Part shown: positions 33,340-42,355 of the stretch, piece by piece | Numbering within the stretch: the stretch's first letter is position 1 | Layout of the letters: every line of letters starts with the position of its first letter | Assembly (NCBI GenBank): GCA_034399355.1 | Contig: JAXMMT010000042.1 | Coordinates: forward strand, 1 to 64,000 | Direction of reading: 5' to 3' | Length of the DNA stretch: 64,000 nucleotides | Source of the DNA: UBA2279 sp034399355 | GTDB lineage: Bacteria; Actinomycetota; Coriobacteriia; Anaerosomatales; Anaerosomataceae | Made by a program: the position numbers and the translations under genes | The notes under the pieces: model-generated | The model's database searches: none | What the model was told of the DNA's origin: nothing | What the model saw: the letters and a program-made list of their open reading frames with translations, nothing else

Positions 33340-33669
33340 TCAGCCAAGCCAGGCGGTGAGTTCCTCTACAAGGCGCTTCTTGGGCATGGCGCCGATGAGC
33401 TTCTTGACGACCTGACCGTCTTTGAAGACGAGCAGTGTCGGGATGGAAAGCACGTCGAACTTCGTGGCGGTCACAGGGTTCTCGTCGACGTTGAGCTTGG
33501 CGACCGTGATCTTGGAGGTGTACTCGATAGCGATCTCCTCCAAAACCGGCTCCATCATGCGGCATGGACCGCACCAGGGTGCCCAGAAGTCAAGAACGAC
33601 GGGTCTGTCGCTGCCAACAACGTCAGCCTCGAAGCTGTCGTCTGTGATGTGCTTGAGATTCTCGCTCAT
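33340..33669 (-). CDS. trxA: Thioredoxin
   Basis: A 109-residue thioredoxin of standard length with the redox site WCGPC (Cys33, Cys36) and cis-Pro in SIPTLLVFKDG. It reduces disulfides in cytoplasmic proteins and is itself reduced by TrxB. The ATG at 33669 has AAGGAG nine bases upstream; an in-frame extension to 33720 would overlap trxB and has no support. Gene order trxB-trxA, 25 bases apart, fits a functional pair. Confidence 0.97.
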   Translation of the reverse strand: MSENLKHITDDSFEADVVGSDRPVVLDFWAPWCGPCRMMEPVLEEIAIEYTSKITVAKLNVDENPVTATKFDVLSIPTLLVFKDGQVVKKLIGAMPKKRLVEELTAWLG

Positions 33670-33694
33670 TCGACGCTCCTTTCGGGTGGGACGT

Positions 33695-34630
33695 TCAGAT
33701 CGAGCAGAGTCTGCTGTCAAGATACCGCAATGCTTCGAATGCTGCTGAGGCGCCCTTTGCAGCCGCGGTGACTACCTGTTTGAGCTCGGAGTCGGTGACG
33801 TCACCGGCAGCGTAGATGCCTGGATATGAAGTGAGGCCATTGCAGTCTGTCTTCACGAAACTGCGTTCGTCAAGGTCGCAGAGGTCGGTGACAAGCTCGC
33901 TTCTGGCGTCGACGCCGACGAAGATGAAGACACCATTGAGCGGCAGGAACTCATCGGGGTCCTCATTGGTGGCTGCAAGAACAAGGCCACTGACTCTGCC
34001 GTTCTCACCTTTGACTTCCTTGACGATGCGGCTCAAATGCAGCTCGATCTTCTCATTCTCAAAGCAGCGCTCCTGGATGCACCTGGTCGCGCGGAGTTCG
34101 TCACGCCGGTGGACGACGTGCACGCGACTCGCGAACTTCGTGAGGAAGATGGCCTCCTCGATTGCCGCGTCCCCTCCGCCGATGACGGCGACCTCCTTGT
34201 CGCGGAAGAGCGCCCCGTCGCATGTTGCGCACCACGACACACCACGGCCGGTGAACTCGGCTTCTCCGGGCACACCGAGCTTCTTGGGTACCGCACCGGT
34301 GGCAAGGATGACCGTGCGCGCGAGGAACGCCTCACCGTCGGCGGTCAGTTTGAAGTCCAGGTCGACGGGTTCGATCTTTTCTACCGAGGCGAACGTGCGG
34401 AAGTCAGCGCCGAAGCGCTCGGCCTGCTTGTGCATGAGGTCGCCCAGCTCGGCGCCTGAGAGTCCGTCCGGGAATCCGGGGTAGTTCTCGACCCAGTCAG
34501 TCGTGACGATCTGGCCACCGGGCAATCCCGTCTCGAACACGACGGTCTTAGCGCGGGCGCGGGCCGCGTAGAGTGATGCGGTGAGGCCGGCGGGCCCCCC
34601 GCCGATGACTGCCACGTCGATTGTTTCCAC
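33695..34630 (-). CDS. trxB: Thioredoxin reductase
   Basis: A 311-residue FAD/NADPH enzyme. It shows the FAD-binding GGGPAGLTASLYAARA near the start, the redox-active CATC in SWCATCDG near residue 135, the NADPH-binding IGGGDAAIEEA, and GIYAAGDVTDSELKQVVTAAAKG near the end. It starts with GTG immediately after the stop of the upstream PIN-TPR gene, with GGAGGTAG as ribosome site. Electrons go from NADPH through FAD and the CATC pair to TrxA, encoded next. Confidence 0.97.
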   Translation of the reverse strand: METIDVAVIGGGPAGLTASLYAARARAKTVVFETGLPGGQIVTTDWVENYPGFPDGLSGAELGDLMHKQAERFGADFRTFASVEKIEPVDLDFKLTADGEAFLARTVILATGAVPKKLGVPGEAEFTGRGVSWCATCDGALFRDKEVAVIGGGDAAIEEAIFLTKFASRVHVVHRRDELRATRCIQERCFENEKIELHLSRIVKEVKGENGRVSGLVLAATNEDPDEFLPLNGVFIFVGVDARSELVTDLCDLDERSFVKTDCNGLTSYPGIYAAGDVTDSELKQVVTAAAKGASAAFEALRYLDSRLCSI

Positions 34631-35752
34631 CTAGATGCTACCTCCGTCGACGTTGATGGGCTGTCCTGCTTCTTGCGCTTCTTGGATGACGGCTGCGAGG
34701 TTGGCCTTCGCGTCCTGGTTGACGAGCTGGGCGTGAGCATCACCATCAAGTGTGAGTTCCTCGACCTTGACGAACTGCAATGCTGCGGCTGCATAGTCCT
34801 GGCGGCCGCGCCAGTAGAAGATACCCAGATTGAAGTTGGCTTGTATGTGATCAGGTTCGCTTTCGAGTACCCTGGCAGTCTCTTGGATCGCTCTGTCGGT
34901 TGCCCCTGTGTAGAAGTACATCGCGGCCATGTCCGTTCGGAAGGCCTCATCGTCTGGGCGTTCAGTGAGGTACCGCCCGTAGTAGGTGATGGCACGTTGC
35001 GCGTATGCCACATTGCCCGACACGTCGCGCAGATTGTAGTATGCGTTCGCGACCGACCCCATCGCCTCGACATCGTTGGGATTCGCCTCGAGGGCGATCA
35101 GACCGTCGAGCAGTGCGCGGTTGTCCGCGCTGAGCTGGTCGCGGAACTCATCAGGTACGCCGGTCACTACGGTGCCGGGTTGGACCAGGCTCGACGAGTA
35201 GACGGCGAACGCTACGACGCCGGCGAACACCGCGATGGCGATTGCGAGGATGGCGATCGGGATCTTATAGCGCTGGAACGGGCGTACGATGAAACGCTTG
35301 GCCCAACTCCCGTCAGCCACGTCCTCGTGCCGCTCCACGTTGAGTCCGAACGTCTGCGCCTTGAGCAGCATGTTCAGGTCGTTGGTGACGAGCGTGAGTC
35401 CTTCACAGCCTGCAGCGCACGACTGAATGGCGACGGCCAGGATCCGATCATCGGCGTTGCGCGTGGAGAGGCCCTCGGGTATCTCGGCGTCGTTGTCGAG
35501 CGGTGCGATACGCAGTCGACCGCCCTCGGGCAGGTCGACGCCTTCGAGCAGGTTGCCCGTCTCCGACAGATCGAAGAGTATGCGGCTGACCTCGCGTCCA
35601 CGGAAGCGGAGCTCCGGATCGACCCTGCTCGTCTTAAGCTTATCGATTTCGCCGAGCACGGTTTCGGGCAGAAGCACCTCCGCATCCGGGTACGCAAGAA
35701 GCGTGTCCGGATTCGCAAGCAGTACGTTGGTGTCGAGCACAACAGTACGCAT
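34631..35752 (-). CDS. PIN-domain protein with membrane helix and TPR repeats
   Basis: A 373-residue fusion. The PIN ribonuclease domain (1-145) starts RTVVLDTNVLLANP and keeps the acidic residues expected in an active site: Asp7, Glu35 (in ETVLGEIDKLK), Asp102 (NADDRILAVA) and Asp125 (VTNDLNM). It most resembles the PIN half of PhoH2-type proteins. A basic stretch leads to one membrane helix (about 164-186), and the remainder (about 215-345) looks like TPR repeats (DHIQANFNLGIFYWRGRQDYAAA). The PIN part should be cytoplasmic and the TPR part outside. I chose the ATG at 35752; a longer frame to 35833 overlaps the neighbour. trxB follows directly. Confidence 0.8.
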   Translation of the reverse strand: MRTVVLDTNVLLANPDTLLAYPDAEVLLPETVLGEIDKLKTSRVDPELRFRGREVSRILFDLSETGNLLEGVDLPEGGRLRIAPLDNDAEIPEGLSTRNADDRILAVAIQSCAAGCEGLTLVTNDLNMLLKAQTFGLNVERHEDVADGSWAKRFIVRPFQRYKIPIAILAIAIAVFAGVVAFAVYSSSLVQPGTVVTGVPDEFRDQLSADNRALLDGLIALEANPNDVEAMGSVANAYYNLRDVSGNVAYAQRAITYYGRYLTERPDDEAFRTDMAAMYFYTGATDRAIQETARVLESEPDHIQANFNLGIFYWRGRQDYAAAALQFVKVEELTLDGDAHAQLVNQDAKANLAAVIQEAQEAGQPINVDGGSI

Positions 35753-35789
35753 GAGGCCTCGCTCGGTCGTCGTTCGCGTCGTCAGGGGG

Positions 35790-37766
35790 CTAGTCGCAGC
35801 CCTCGTCGGCTTCACCTGGCATAGTACCAGCATCCGCAGCCTTCACCCTGCGACGTATGAAGAGTAGCAGGGCGACGAGGACGAGCACGACTGCCACCAT
35901 GGTGGTGAGGCGGTCGAGGTAGGACGCGCGCACAGTCACCGTCGTTTCCGCAACTAGCACATCCCCTGCCATGACGCGCACTTCGAGCGTGTCCGACACC
36001 GCAGGTCCGAGGTCGACGGGAATCGTGAGGAAGTTGTCAGCTGGTTTCACGGAGACGATTGTCTCGGTCGTATGAGGCTCAAGCGCATCGGCACGGGTCT
36101 CAACGCGCAACATAAGGGGGCGTTCCGCAGTTGAGATGATCGTCAGGGGTACGTTGCCTGCCCGAGCGGCCAGTGTCACGTCGCGCATCTCGAGTCTGAT
36201 GTTGCCGAACACGTCTTCTGCAAGGCGCGTCACGATTGCCGAGAATTCCCGTCCGCGGTCGGCGAAGGGGTAGCTGCCGTCGGGTCCGGCCCAACGGCAG
36301 CTTTCTGAGATAAGTACGGACGAAAGAGCCGCTGCGCTCTCGGGGTCTTCGGCGCCCCATGCCTCTACAAGGCCGAGCGCGTTGCGTCGTGCCTCGGCGA
36401 CGTCGTCCCAGTAGCCTCTCGGTGCCCCGGACGGTGATGGCACCTCGTCCACCAGCGTGACTGCGCCTGCGGGTTTCAGCTGTGCGGCTCGTGCTGTAGA
36501 CACGGGTTCGAGCCATGCGACGCCGTCTACGATCGTCAACAGCCTTTGGACGTCGTCCACGTTGTGTTCCTGACCTGGTCCGATGTCGAGGGTAACCACG
36601 AGTGCGCCTGTCCGACCGTCGGCCATCGCCGCGTCGAAGAGATGGTCGTAGATCTCCTCGTCGGTGCCGGAAGAGACGAGACTTTTCAGCGCCGTATCGG
36701 TCACCAGCGTCACGACACCTGTTGCCGCTTCGCGGTAAACGCCGGGCGCCATGGTCTCGGGCGAGGACTCAGGAGAGCACAGCAGATACCCGTGGCCCGT
36801 CTCGGCGATGATCTTCGCGGCCTGGACCGAGACTACATGTCCGTTCAGGTCGGTGCCGGTGGACGGCTTCGCGTTGAGTACAGCTCTGTACACAGAGCGA
36901 CCGAGCACATAGTGCCGGGTCAGGTCGTCGACAGCGCCGATGTCCTGGAGCCCACCCATGTCTGGCTCTGCGTACGGCACGTCGAGCAATTCGACGCGCC
37001 CGGTCTGCACCGCACGGGACAGGGCCTCGATCGTGGATGCGGACTGCCGGGAGACTTCGCTGTCTGCAAGGACTTCGACGATGCCCTCCGCGCCCAAGAG
37101 CTGGTAGCCCGACGCTGCACGCGACCACTCCTCAAGTAGCAACGGCGGCACGGCGACCGTGAGACTCTCGCTGCGTCCCGAGACCAGTGCGACCAAGGCG
37201 TCGGTCGCCGTGCGCTGCGTGTTATGTGTCGCAGGATCGAGTGCGAAGCGGCCGGACGGGTCAAGTGCGGGCGAGCAGGTGAGCCTTGCGACAACGGCAA
37301 TCGGCAAGGGGCCGAGGCTCTTCTCGGCGACCAGCATACGTGACTCGACCAGCGTCGGTTCGGCGTCGGAGACAAGTACGCGGAGCTCCATCGGATAGCG
37401 CCCCGGGGTGGCCGAAAGGTCGGCGAGTTCTCGCTCAAATCCTACCGAGACACTGCCCGCTTCGACGTTGTGACGGACCTCGGTCTTCTGGTACATGAGC
37501 GCGCCGCTTGGACGCCATATGCGCACACGAACCTCGAAGTACTCCGCCGCCGCCGTGAGCTCGGTGTCGACCCCGAGCGTGAACGTGTCAGCGGGAGTCA
37601 GACTCGGTGCACCAAACCGCAACGAGACCTTCACGCGCTGCGGAATCGCGCTCTGCCCCGGCTCCGTGGGCTGCGCGCCGACCAAGACCGGGACACCGGT
37701 CATCAACGCGGCGGCCACGAGGATCGCGACCGTGCGACGCACGGAATGTTTGCCGAAGTGCTGCAC
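35790..37766 (-). CDS. DUF6049-like membrane-anchored extracytoplasmic protein
   Basis: A 658-residue protein with an N-terminal signal or anchor (about 10-31), a long extracytoplasmic region and a C-terminal membrane helix (about 620-640) followed by RRR and a short acidic tail. The layout and the alternating beta and alpha/beta segments resemble the actinobacterial DUF6049 family, whose function is not established. In Mycobacterium tuberculosis such a gene (Rv3909) lies near murJ, sigM, trxB2 and trxC, so proximity to trxB-trxA supports the call. Start GTG at 37766 is the best available but has a weak ribosome site. Family assignment is by recall, not alignment. Confidence 0.6.
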   Translation of the reverse strand: MQHFGKHSVRRTVAILVAAALMTGVPVLVGAQPTEPGQSAIPQRVKVSLRFGAPSLTPADTFTLGVDTELTAAAEYFEVRVRIWRPSGALMYQKTEVRHNVEAGSVSVGFERELADLSATPGRYPMELRVLVSDAEPTLVESRMLVAEKSLGPLPIAVVARLTCSPALDPSGRFALDPATHNTQRTATDALVALVSGRSESLTVAVPPLLLEEWSRAASGYQLLGAEGIVEVLADSEVSRQSASTIEALSRAVQTGRVELLDVPYAEPDMGGLQDIGAVDDLTRHYVLGRSVYRAVLNAKPSTGTDLNGHVVSVQAAKIIAETGHGYLLCSPESSPETMAPGVYREAATGVVTLVTDTALKSLVSSGTDEEIYDHLFDAAMADGRTGALVVTLDIGPGQEHNVDDVQRLLTIVDGVAWLEPVSTARAAQLKPAGAVTLVDEVPSPSGAPRGYWDDVAEARRNALGLVEAWGAEDPESAAALSSVLISESCRWAGPDGSYPFADRGREFSAIVTRLAEDVFGNIRLEMRDVTLAARAGNVPLTIISTAERPLMLRVETRADALEPHTTETIVSVKPADNFLTIPVDLGPAVSDTLEVRVMAGDVLVAETTVTVRASYLDRLTTMVAVVLVLVALLLFIRRRVKAADAGTMPGEADEGCD

Positions 37767-37893
37767 ACGTCACCATTCGAGTAGATGCGGCCACCAGACC
37801 GCGTGCTGAGCAGGTATCGCAGTGTACGATAGAGAAGTACTGGGGACAGATTATCTCACGATACTGGCGAGCCGACGAAAGGACGTTGACCTG
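37767..37893 (+). promoter_or_regulatory. Divergent intergenic region upstream of lon
   Basis: 127 bases separate two divergent genes and must hold both promoters. A possible -10 for lon, TACGAT, lies at 37825-37830 without a good -35. I found no HAIR or CIRCE-type heat-shock operator here. GAAAGGA at about 37877-37883 is the likely lon ribosome site. Confidence 0.35.
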
Positions 37894-40242
37894 ATGTCGA
37901 CGCGGGACACACTGACGATGATTCCAGAGATCCTGCCGCTCATACCCTTGCGGGACCTGATTATCTTCCCGAATCTCGTGGTGCCGCTTTTTGTCGGCCG
38001 CGAACGTTCGATCAACGCGCTCGAAGAGGTGATGCGCAACGACCACCTGGTGGCACTTGTCACGCAGAAGGCGGCCGAGCTGCAGGACCCGGGTCCTGAC
38101 GACATCTACGATGTGGGCTGCGTGGTCAGCATCCTGCAGGAGCTCAAGCTTCCCGACGGCACCGCGAAGGCGCTTGTGGAGGGTCGGCAGCGTTTCCGGA
38201 TCCTCGAGTATCTGCAGTCCGACCCGTACTTCAGCGTCCGTATCGAACTTATCGATGAACCTGCTGAGGCAGATGTCGAAACGCAGGCTCTCATGCGTGC
38301 GCTCGTGAGTGACTTCGGGCGCGCGTCCGAGCTGGGCAAGCCCGTCCCACAGGAGGTGCTCGTGGCGGCGGCAGGGATCGAGGAGCCGGGACGACTCGCC
38401 GACTTCGTGGCCTTCCACCTGAGCCTGAAGGTCGAGGAGAAGCAAGAGATCTTGGAGGCGACCGACCCTAAGATCCGCCTCAGCAGGACCGCTGGTTTCC
38501 TGCGCAAAGAGCTTGAGATCCTCGAGCTCGGGAGCAAGATCCAGAGCCGCGTCAAGGAGCAGATGTCCAAAACACAGCGAGAGTACTTTCTTCGTGAGCA
38601 GCTCAAGGCGATCCAACAGGAGCTCGGCCAGTACGATGAGGTCCAGGCCGAGATGGACGAGTACCGCGAGAAAATCGCGGCTGCCAAGATGCCCGAAGGG
38701 GTCGAGGAGAAGACGCTCAAGGAGCTCGGGCGACTTGAGAAGATGCCGCAGGCTGCTGCCGAGACAAGCGTGATCCGGACCTACCTCGATTGGCTTATCG
38801 GATTACCGTGGCAGATCGAGGACAGGGAGAAGCTGGACCTCGTCACCGCCAAGGAGATTCTCGACGAGGACCACTATGGCCTTGAGACCGTGAAGGAACG
38901 CGTGCTCGAGTATCTGGCGGTACACAAGCTCACCGACCACATGCGTGGCCCGATACTCTGCTTCGTCGGACCTCCCGGCACCGGCAAGACGTCTATTGGT
39001 AAGTCGATTGCTCGCTCGCTCGGTCGCAAGTTCATCCGCATATCGCTCGGCGGTGTTCGCGATGAGGCCGAGATACGCGGCCATCGCCGTACGTACGTGG
39101 GTGCGCTGCCCGGGCGCATCATTCAATCGATATCGCAGGCGGGGACGAAGAATCCCGTCTTCATGATGGACGAGGTCGACAAGGTGGGCGCCGACTTCAG
39201 GGGAGACCCGACCTCCGCGCTGCTCGAGGTACTCGATCCCGAACAGAACAACTCGTTCCAGGACCACTACCTCGAGGCCCCGTTCGACCTCTCCAACGTC
39301 ATGTTCATCACGACGGCGAACTTACTCGACACCATCCCGCCTGCGCTGCGCGACCGCATGGAGATCATTCACTTCCCGGGCTACACCGAAGACGAGAAGG
39401 TACACATCGCAGAGCAGTATCTCCTGCCCAAGCAACTCGACGGGCACGGACTTTCCCTGAGTAAGCTTCTCATCGACGAAGGCGCGCTGCGTGAGATCGT
39501 CCGCCGCTATACGCGCGAGGCTGGTGTACGCGGCCTGGAGCGCTCGATAGCGGCTATCTGCCGCCAGGTCGCCCGCAAGGTCGTAGAGGGGAAGAAGGGT
39601 AAGACCTCGGTCACCGTGAGAACGGTGCACAAATACCTTGGCCCGCCCAGGTTCTCCTTCGGTCTGGCCGAGAAGAAGGACGAGGTCGGCGTCTCTACCG
39701 GCCTTGTCTGGACCGAGGCTGGCGGCGACGTGATCTTCATCGAAGCTACGGTCATGAAGGGCAAGGGCTCACTGATACTCACCGGTCAACTCGGTGATGT
39801 CATGCGCGAGTCCGCACAGGCGGCAGTGAGCTACATCCGGGCGAAAGCAAGTGAGCTCGGCATCGATCCCGACTTCAACGACAAGCTCGATGTGCACATC
39901 CATGTGCCTGCTGCTGCCATTCCGAAAGACGGGCCGTCCGCAGGCATCACGATGGCCACGGCGCTCGCCTCGGCCCTAACCGGCAGGAAAGTGCGTCGCC
40001 ACATCGCGATGACCGGCGAGATCATACTGCGCGGTCGTGTCTTGCCGATTGGCGGGCTCAAGGAGAAGCTGCTGGCAGCGCATCGCGCAGGCATCAAGAC
40101 GGTTCTGATCCCGAAAGAAAACGTGCGCGATCTCGAACTGGTTCCCGACCACATCCGGGAGGAGATGGAGATCGTGCCTGTCGAGTCGATGGACGATGTC
40201 TTGAAGCGTGCGCTCGCAGACGGTCCCAAGAAAGCGACATAG
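37894..40242 (+). CDS. lon: ATP-dependent protease Lon
   Basis: A 782-residue LonA protease. The N-terminal substrate domain begins LPLIPLRDLIIFPNLVVPLFVGR; a coiled region follows; the AAA+ module has Walker A GPPGTGKT and Walker B MMDEVDK; the C-terminal protease carries the Ser-Lys dyad, Ser682 in KDGPSAG and Lys725 in GGLKEKLLAA. It degrades misfolded and regulatory proteins in the cytoplasm. I chose the ATG at 37894 because upstream in-frame codons to 37822 lack a ribosome site. It lies in a window that also encodes the HspR regulon core, but no shared operator was seen. Confidence 0.97.
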   Translation: MSTRDTLTMIPEILPLIPLRDLIIFPNLVVPLFVGRERSINALEEVMRNDHLVALVTQKAAELQDPGPDDIYDVGCVVSILQELKLPDGTAKALVEGRQRFRILEYLQSDPYFSVRIELIDEPAEADVETQALMRALVSDFGRASELGKPVPQEVLVAAAGIEEPGRLADFVAFHLSLKVEEKQEILEATDPKIRLSRTAGFLRKELEILELGSKIQSRVKEQMSKTQREYFLREQLKAIQQELGQYDEVQAEMDEYREKIAAAKMPEGVEEKTLKELGRLEKMPQAAAETSVIRTYLDWLIGLPWQIEDREKLDLVTAKEILDEDHYGLETVKERVLEYLAVHKLTDHMRGPILCFVGPPGTGKTSIGKSIARSLGRKFIRISLGGVRDEAEIRGHRRTYVGALPGRIIQSISQAGTKNPVFMMDEVDKVGADFRGDPTSALLEVLDPEQNNSFQDHYLEAPFDLSNVMFITTANLLDTIPPALRDRMEIIHFPGYTEDEKVHIAEQYLLPKQLDGHGLSLSKLLIDEGALREIVRRYTREAGVRGLERSIAAICRQVARKVVEGKKGKTSVTVRTVHKYLGPPRFSFGLAEKKDEVGVSTGLVWTEAGGDVIFIEATVMKGKGSLILTGQLGDVMRESAQAAVSYIRAKASELGIDPDFNDKLDVHIHVPAAAIPKDGPSAGITMATALASALTGRKVRRHIAMTGEIILRGRVLPIGGLKEKLLAAHRAGIKTVLIPKENVRDLELVPDHIREEMEIVPVESMDDVLKRALADGPKKAT

Positions 40243-40488
40243 CGCACCCGGGCTCACGGTTTGTCTGGTGATACCATCGACCTGTACTCGCCGTACCGGC
40301 TGTATCGTTATGAGGTGGAGGAGTCGGTTGAGGTGACGCCAGACCGTTCCGACGTTCTCAATGATGTCGGGTACCCGCGTCTGGGTCTCTCGGCATGTCA
40401 CCCGCCCTACAGCGCGCGGTACCGCCTCGTTGTCCTTGCTAGACTCATCGAGGTGCGGCGCCTGACCGAGACACCCGAAGTGCCCTAG
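40243..40488 (+). pseudogene. 5'-truncated class E-type sortase relic
   Basis: The 81 open codons after the lon stop encode the C-terminal third of a sortase: a GDTIDLYSPYRLYRYEV strand pair and the active-site strand LGLSACHPPYSARYRLVVLARL, with catalytic Cys and Arg kept. The N-terminal half with the catalytic His is missing; lon occupies that space. The frame continues that of lon past its TAG. A TTG at 40261 could start translation but has no ribosome site. The TAG stop at 40486 overlaps the ribosome site of the epimerase gene. Most likely a decayed gene left by deletion. Confidence 0.65.
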
Positions 40489-40496
40489 GAGGATTC

Positions 40497-41438
40497 ATGC
40501 GCATACTCGTGACCGGTGGGGCCGGATTCATCGGCTCGAACCTGGTGTTCAGTCTGCTCAGCGGCGGGCACGAACTGGGGGTCATCGATGACCTCTCCGT
40601 CGGCTCGATGGCGAACCTGCATCCCGCGGCGTGGTTCCGGCGGCTCGACATCACCGATCCCGCGCTGCATGACGCGGTCGCGGAGTTCAGGCCCGAGGTG
40701 GTCATCCATCTTGCCGCGCAGGCCAGCGTGACGGTGTCGCAGCGGGATCCGGAGCGCGACCGTCTGGTGAACGTCGAAGGTACGCGAGCCGTTGCGCGTG
40801 CGGCCGCCGCTGCGGGGGTCCGCAGAGTGCTGTCGGCGTCTTCGGCAGCAGTCTACGGTGTGCCGGTCTCGGTCCCGATAGGGGAGGCCGATCCCAAGGC
40901 GCCGGAGAACCCCTACGGGCGCTCCAAGCTCGCGGCCGAGCAGGCACTCGCCGACGAACTGCGCCCGGCGGGCGTTGATTTTGCGTCACTTCGCTTCTCG
41001 AACGTCTATGGTCCCCGGCAGGACTGGCGCGGCGAGGGCGGCGTGGTGGCGATCTTCTGCGGCCGCATGGTGTCGGGTGAAGCCCCGGTGGTCTATGGCG
41101 ACGGAACCCAGACGCGAGACTTCATCTACGTCGGTGACGTCGTTTTCGCGCTGCTGGAGGCGGCCGAGACGGATGCGACGCTCGCCCTGCCGGGCGACGA
41201 TGGTCCGGCCTACAACATCTCGACAGGGGACGAGACGTCGGTCGAGATGCTCGTGCAGCACCTTCGCTCCCCGATGGGGTACTTCGGCTCAGTGGAGCAT
41301 GCTCCGGCGCGTGAGGGCGATGTCGCGCGAAGCGCGCTCGGTCCGCAGAAGGCCGCCGAGGTGTTCGGCTGGCATTCACGGGTCTCCCTCGAAGCGGGCC
41401 TTACCCGCACCGCTGCGTGGTTCACACGGCCGCGATGA
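40497..41438 (+). CDS. NAD-dependent epimerase/dehydratase (UDP-glucose 4-epimerase-like)
   Basis: A 313-residue extended short-chain dehydrogenase. It has the NAD-binding TGGAGFIGSNLV (residues 6-17), the DDLSVGSMANL loop typical of UDP-sugar epimerases, SSAAVYGVP, and the catalytic YGRSK (Tyr-x3-Lys). It probably interconverts UDP-glucose and UDP-galactose or a related sugar nucleotide for cell-envelope polymers; the exact substrate cannot be read from sequence. The ATG follows TAGGAGG. Its stop overlaps the next ATG (ATGA). Confidence 0.88.
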   Translation: MRILVTGGAGFIGSNLVFSLLSGGHELGVIDDLSVGSMANLHPAAWFRRLDITDPALHDAVAEFRPEVVIHLAAQASVTVSQRDPERDRLVNVEGTRAVARAAAAAGVRRVLSASSAAVYGVPVSVPIGEADPKAPENPYGRSKLAAEQALADELRPAGVDFASLRFSNVYGPRQDWRGEGGVVAIFCGRMVSGEAPVVYGDGTQTRDFIYVGDVVFALLEAAETDATLALPGDDGPAYNISTGDETSVEMLVQHLRSPMGYFGSVEHAPAREGDVARSALGPQKAAEVFGWHSRVSLEAGLTRTAAWFTRPR

Positions 41439-41947
41439 GCACTTCGCCGGACACGTTTCTTGCGGGTGTGGTTTCACGCAAGGCGGCCGCGGAACTGGAC
41501 GCCGCGCTGCCGGCAGGCGAGGTCGTGCTTGCAGGGTCAGCACCCGCCGATGTCTTTCTTGTGAAGGGGGTCGCGAGTCCCGCTGACCTCTCGCAGGGTA
41601 CAGCTCTGGCAGGTGCCGATGGCGAGGCTGCGCGCAAGGCCCTGGCCGCGCTTGGTTGGGACGTGTCGGTCTTTGCGCTGTGTGTGCGCCAGGGCGAGCA
41701 GGCGCTTGAGTCAGAGTCGCTGGCCCTGGCTATGGAAGCGGTTGACCCGGACCTCGTTGTTGCACTGGACGACGTAGCTGCCGCCGATGTTGCCGAGGCG
41801 CTCGGGATTGCGTCGCTGCACTTCGGCGATCCCGTGCGTGTAGCGGGCAGGTTAGTCCTCGCTGTCGACGGCCTCGAGGCCTCTTTGTCTGACGATGCTC
41901 GCAAGCGGCGTGTATGGGCTCAGCTCAAGAGCGTGCAACGCGACTAG
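41435..41947 (+). CDS. Uncharacterised protein, possibly uracil-DNA-glycosylase-fold
   Basis: A 170-residue acidic, Ala-rich soluble protein coupled to the epimerase by an ATGA overlap. The pattern AGSAPADVFLV near the start and DPDLVVALDDVAAADVAEALGI in the middle recalls the uracil-DNA-glycosylase superfamily core (VGEAPG-like and IxxLG-like elements), but no catalytic motif can be confirmed and the resemblance may be superficial. I do not assign a function. The only Cys is in FALCVRQGE. Confidence 0.6.
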   Translation: MSTSPDTFLAGVVSRKAAAELDAALPAGEVVLAGSAPADVFLVKGVASPADLSQGTALAGADGEAARKALAALGWDVSVFALCVRQGEQALESESLALAMEAVDPDLVVALDDVAAADVAEALGIASLHFGDPVRVAGRLVLAVDGLEASLSDDARKRRVWAQLKSVQRD

Positions 41948-42021
41948 GAAGACTGGACACGCAGCGAGGCGCCCCGGAGAACGCTTCGCCGACGTCTCGC
42001 CTGTGACGGACTAGTCTTCCT
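41946..42021. terminator. Inverted repeat between convergent genes
   Basis: AGGAAGACT (41946-41954) is perfectly complementary to AGTCTTCCT (42013-42021). The right arm lies in the last codons of the ferredoxin gene. A weaker inner AGGCG/CGCCT pairing exists. It could end both convergent transcripts. Confidence 0.35.
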
Positions 42022-42199
42022 CGATTTCTTCGATGGCGCCCATCGGGCACTCCTCTATGCACGTGGCACAGCTGGTGCAGGCGTCATCATTCTCAGGGCT
42101 GGCCACGTCATCGACGAGTTCCAAAACGCCCTCGGGGCAGGCGTCTACGCAGATGCCGCAGCCCGAGCACTCGTCTTTGTTGATGATGGGTCGGGGCAT
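42011..42199 (-). CDS. 2[4Fe-4S] ferredoxin
   Basis: A 62-residue clostridial-type ferredoxin with two cluster motifs, CSGCGICVDACP and CTSCATCIEECP, and an acidic C-terminus. It can carry low-potential electrons, and the Por complex in this window is a natural donor (inference). The ATG at 42199 has AGGAGAG seven bases upstream. A promoter-like TTTACA/TATGGT pair with 17-base spacing lies upstream at 42260-42288. Confidence 0.95.
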   Translation of the reverse strand: MPRPIINKDECSGCGICVDACPEGVLELVDDVASPENDDACTSCATCIEECPMGAIEEIEED

Positions 42200-42259
42200 G
42201 TAACTCTCCTTGTTCTCATCGACCGGCCGCATGGGCTTCCGGAGGTCAGTTTTGCACGT

Positions 42260-42288
42260 ACCATACCGAAGGCGCCGAAGACTGTAAA
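42260..42288 (-). promoter_or_regulatory. Predicted sigma-70-type promoter of the ferredoxin gene
   Basis: On the minus strand TTTACA (42288-42283) and TATGGT (42265-42260) are separated by exactly 17 bases. Transcription would start near 42253, leaving a leader of about 55 bases before the ATG. Confidence 0.6.
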
Positions 42289-42355
42289 GTAGGTATTCTG
42301 CACGCGGGTGAAGTCGGGCGACACTTTGGTGTATTGAGCGAGCGTGTTCAGGAAA

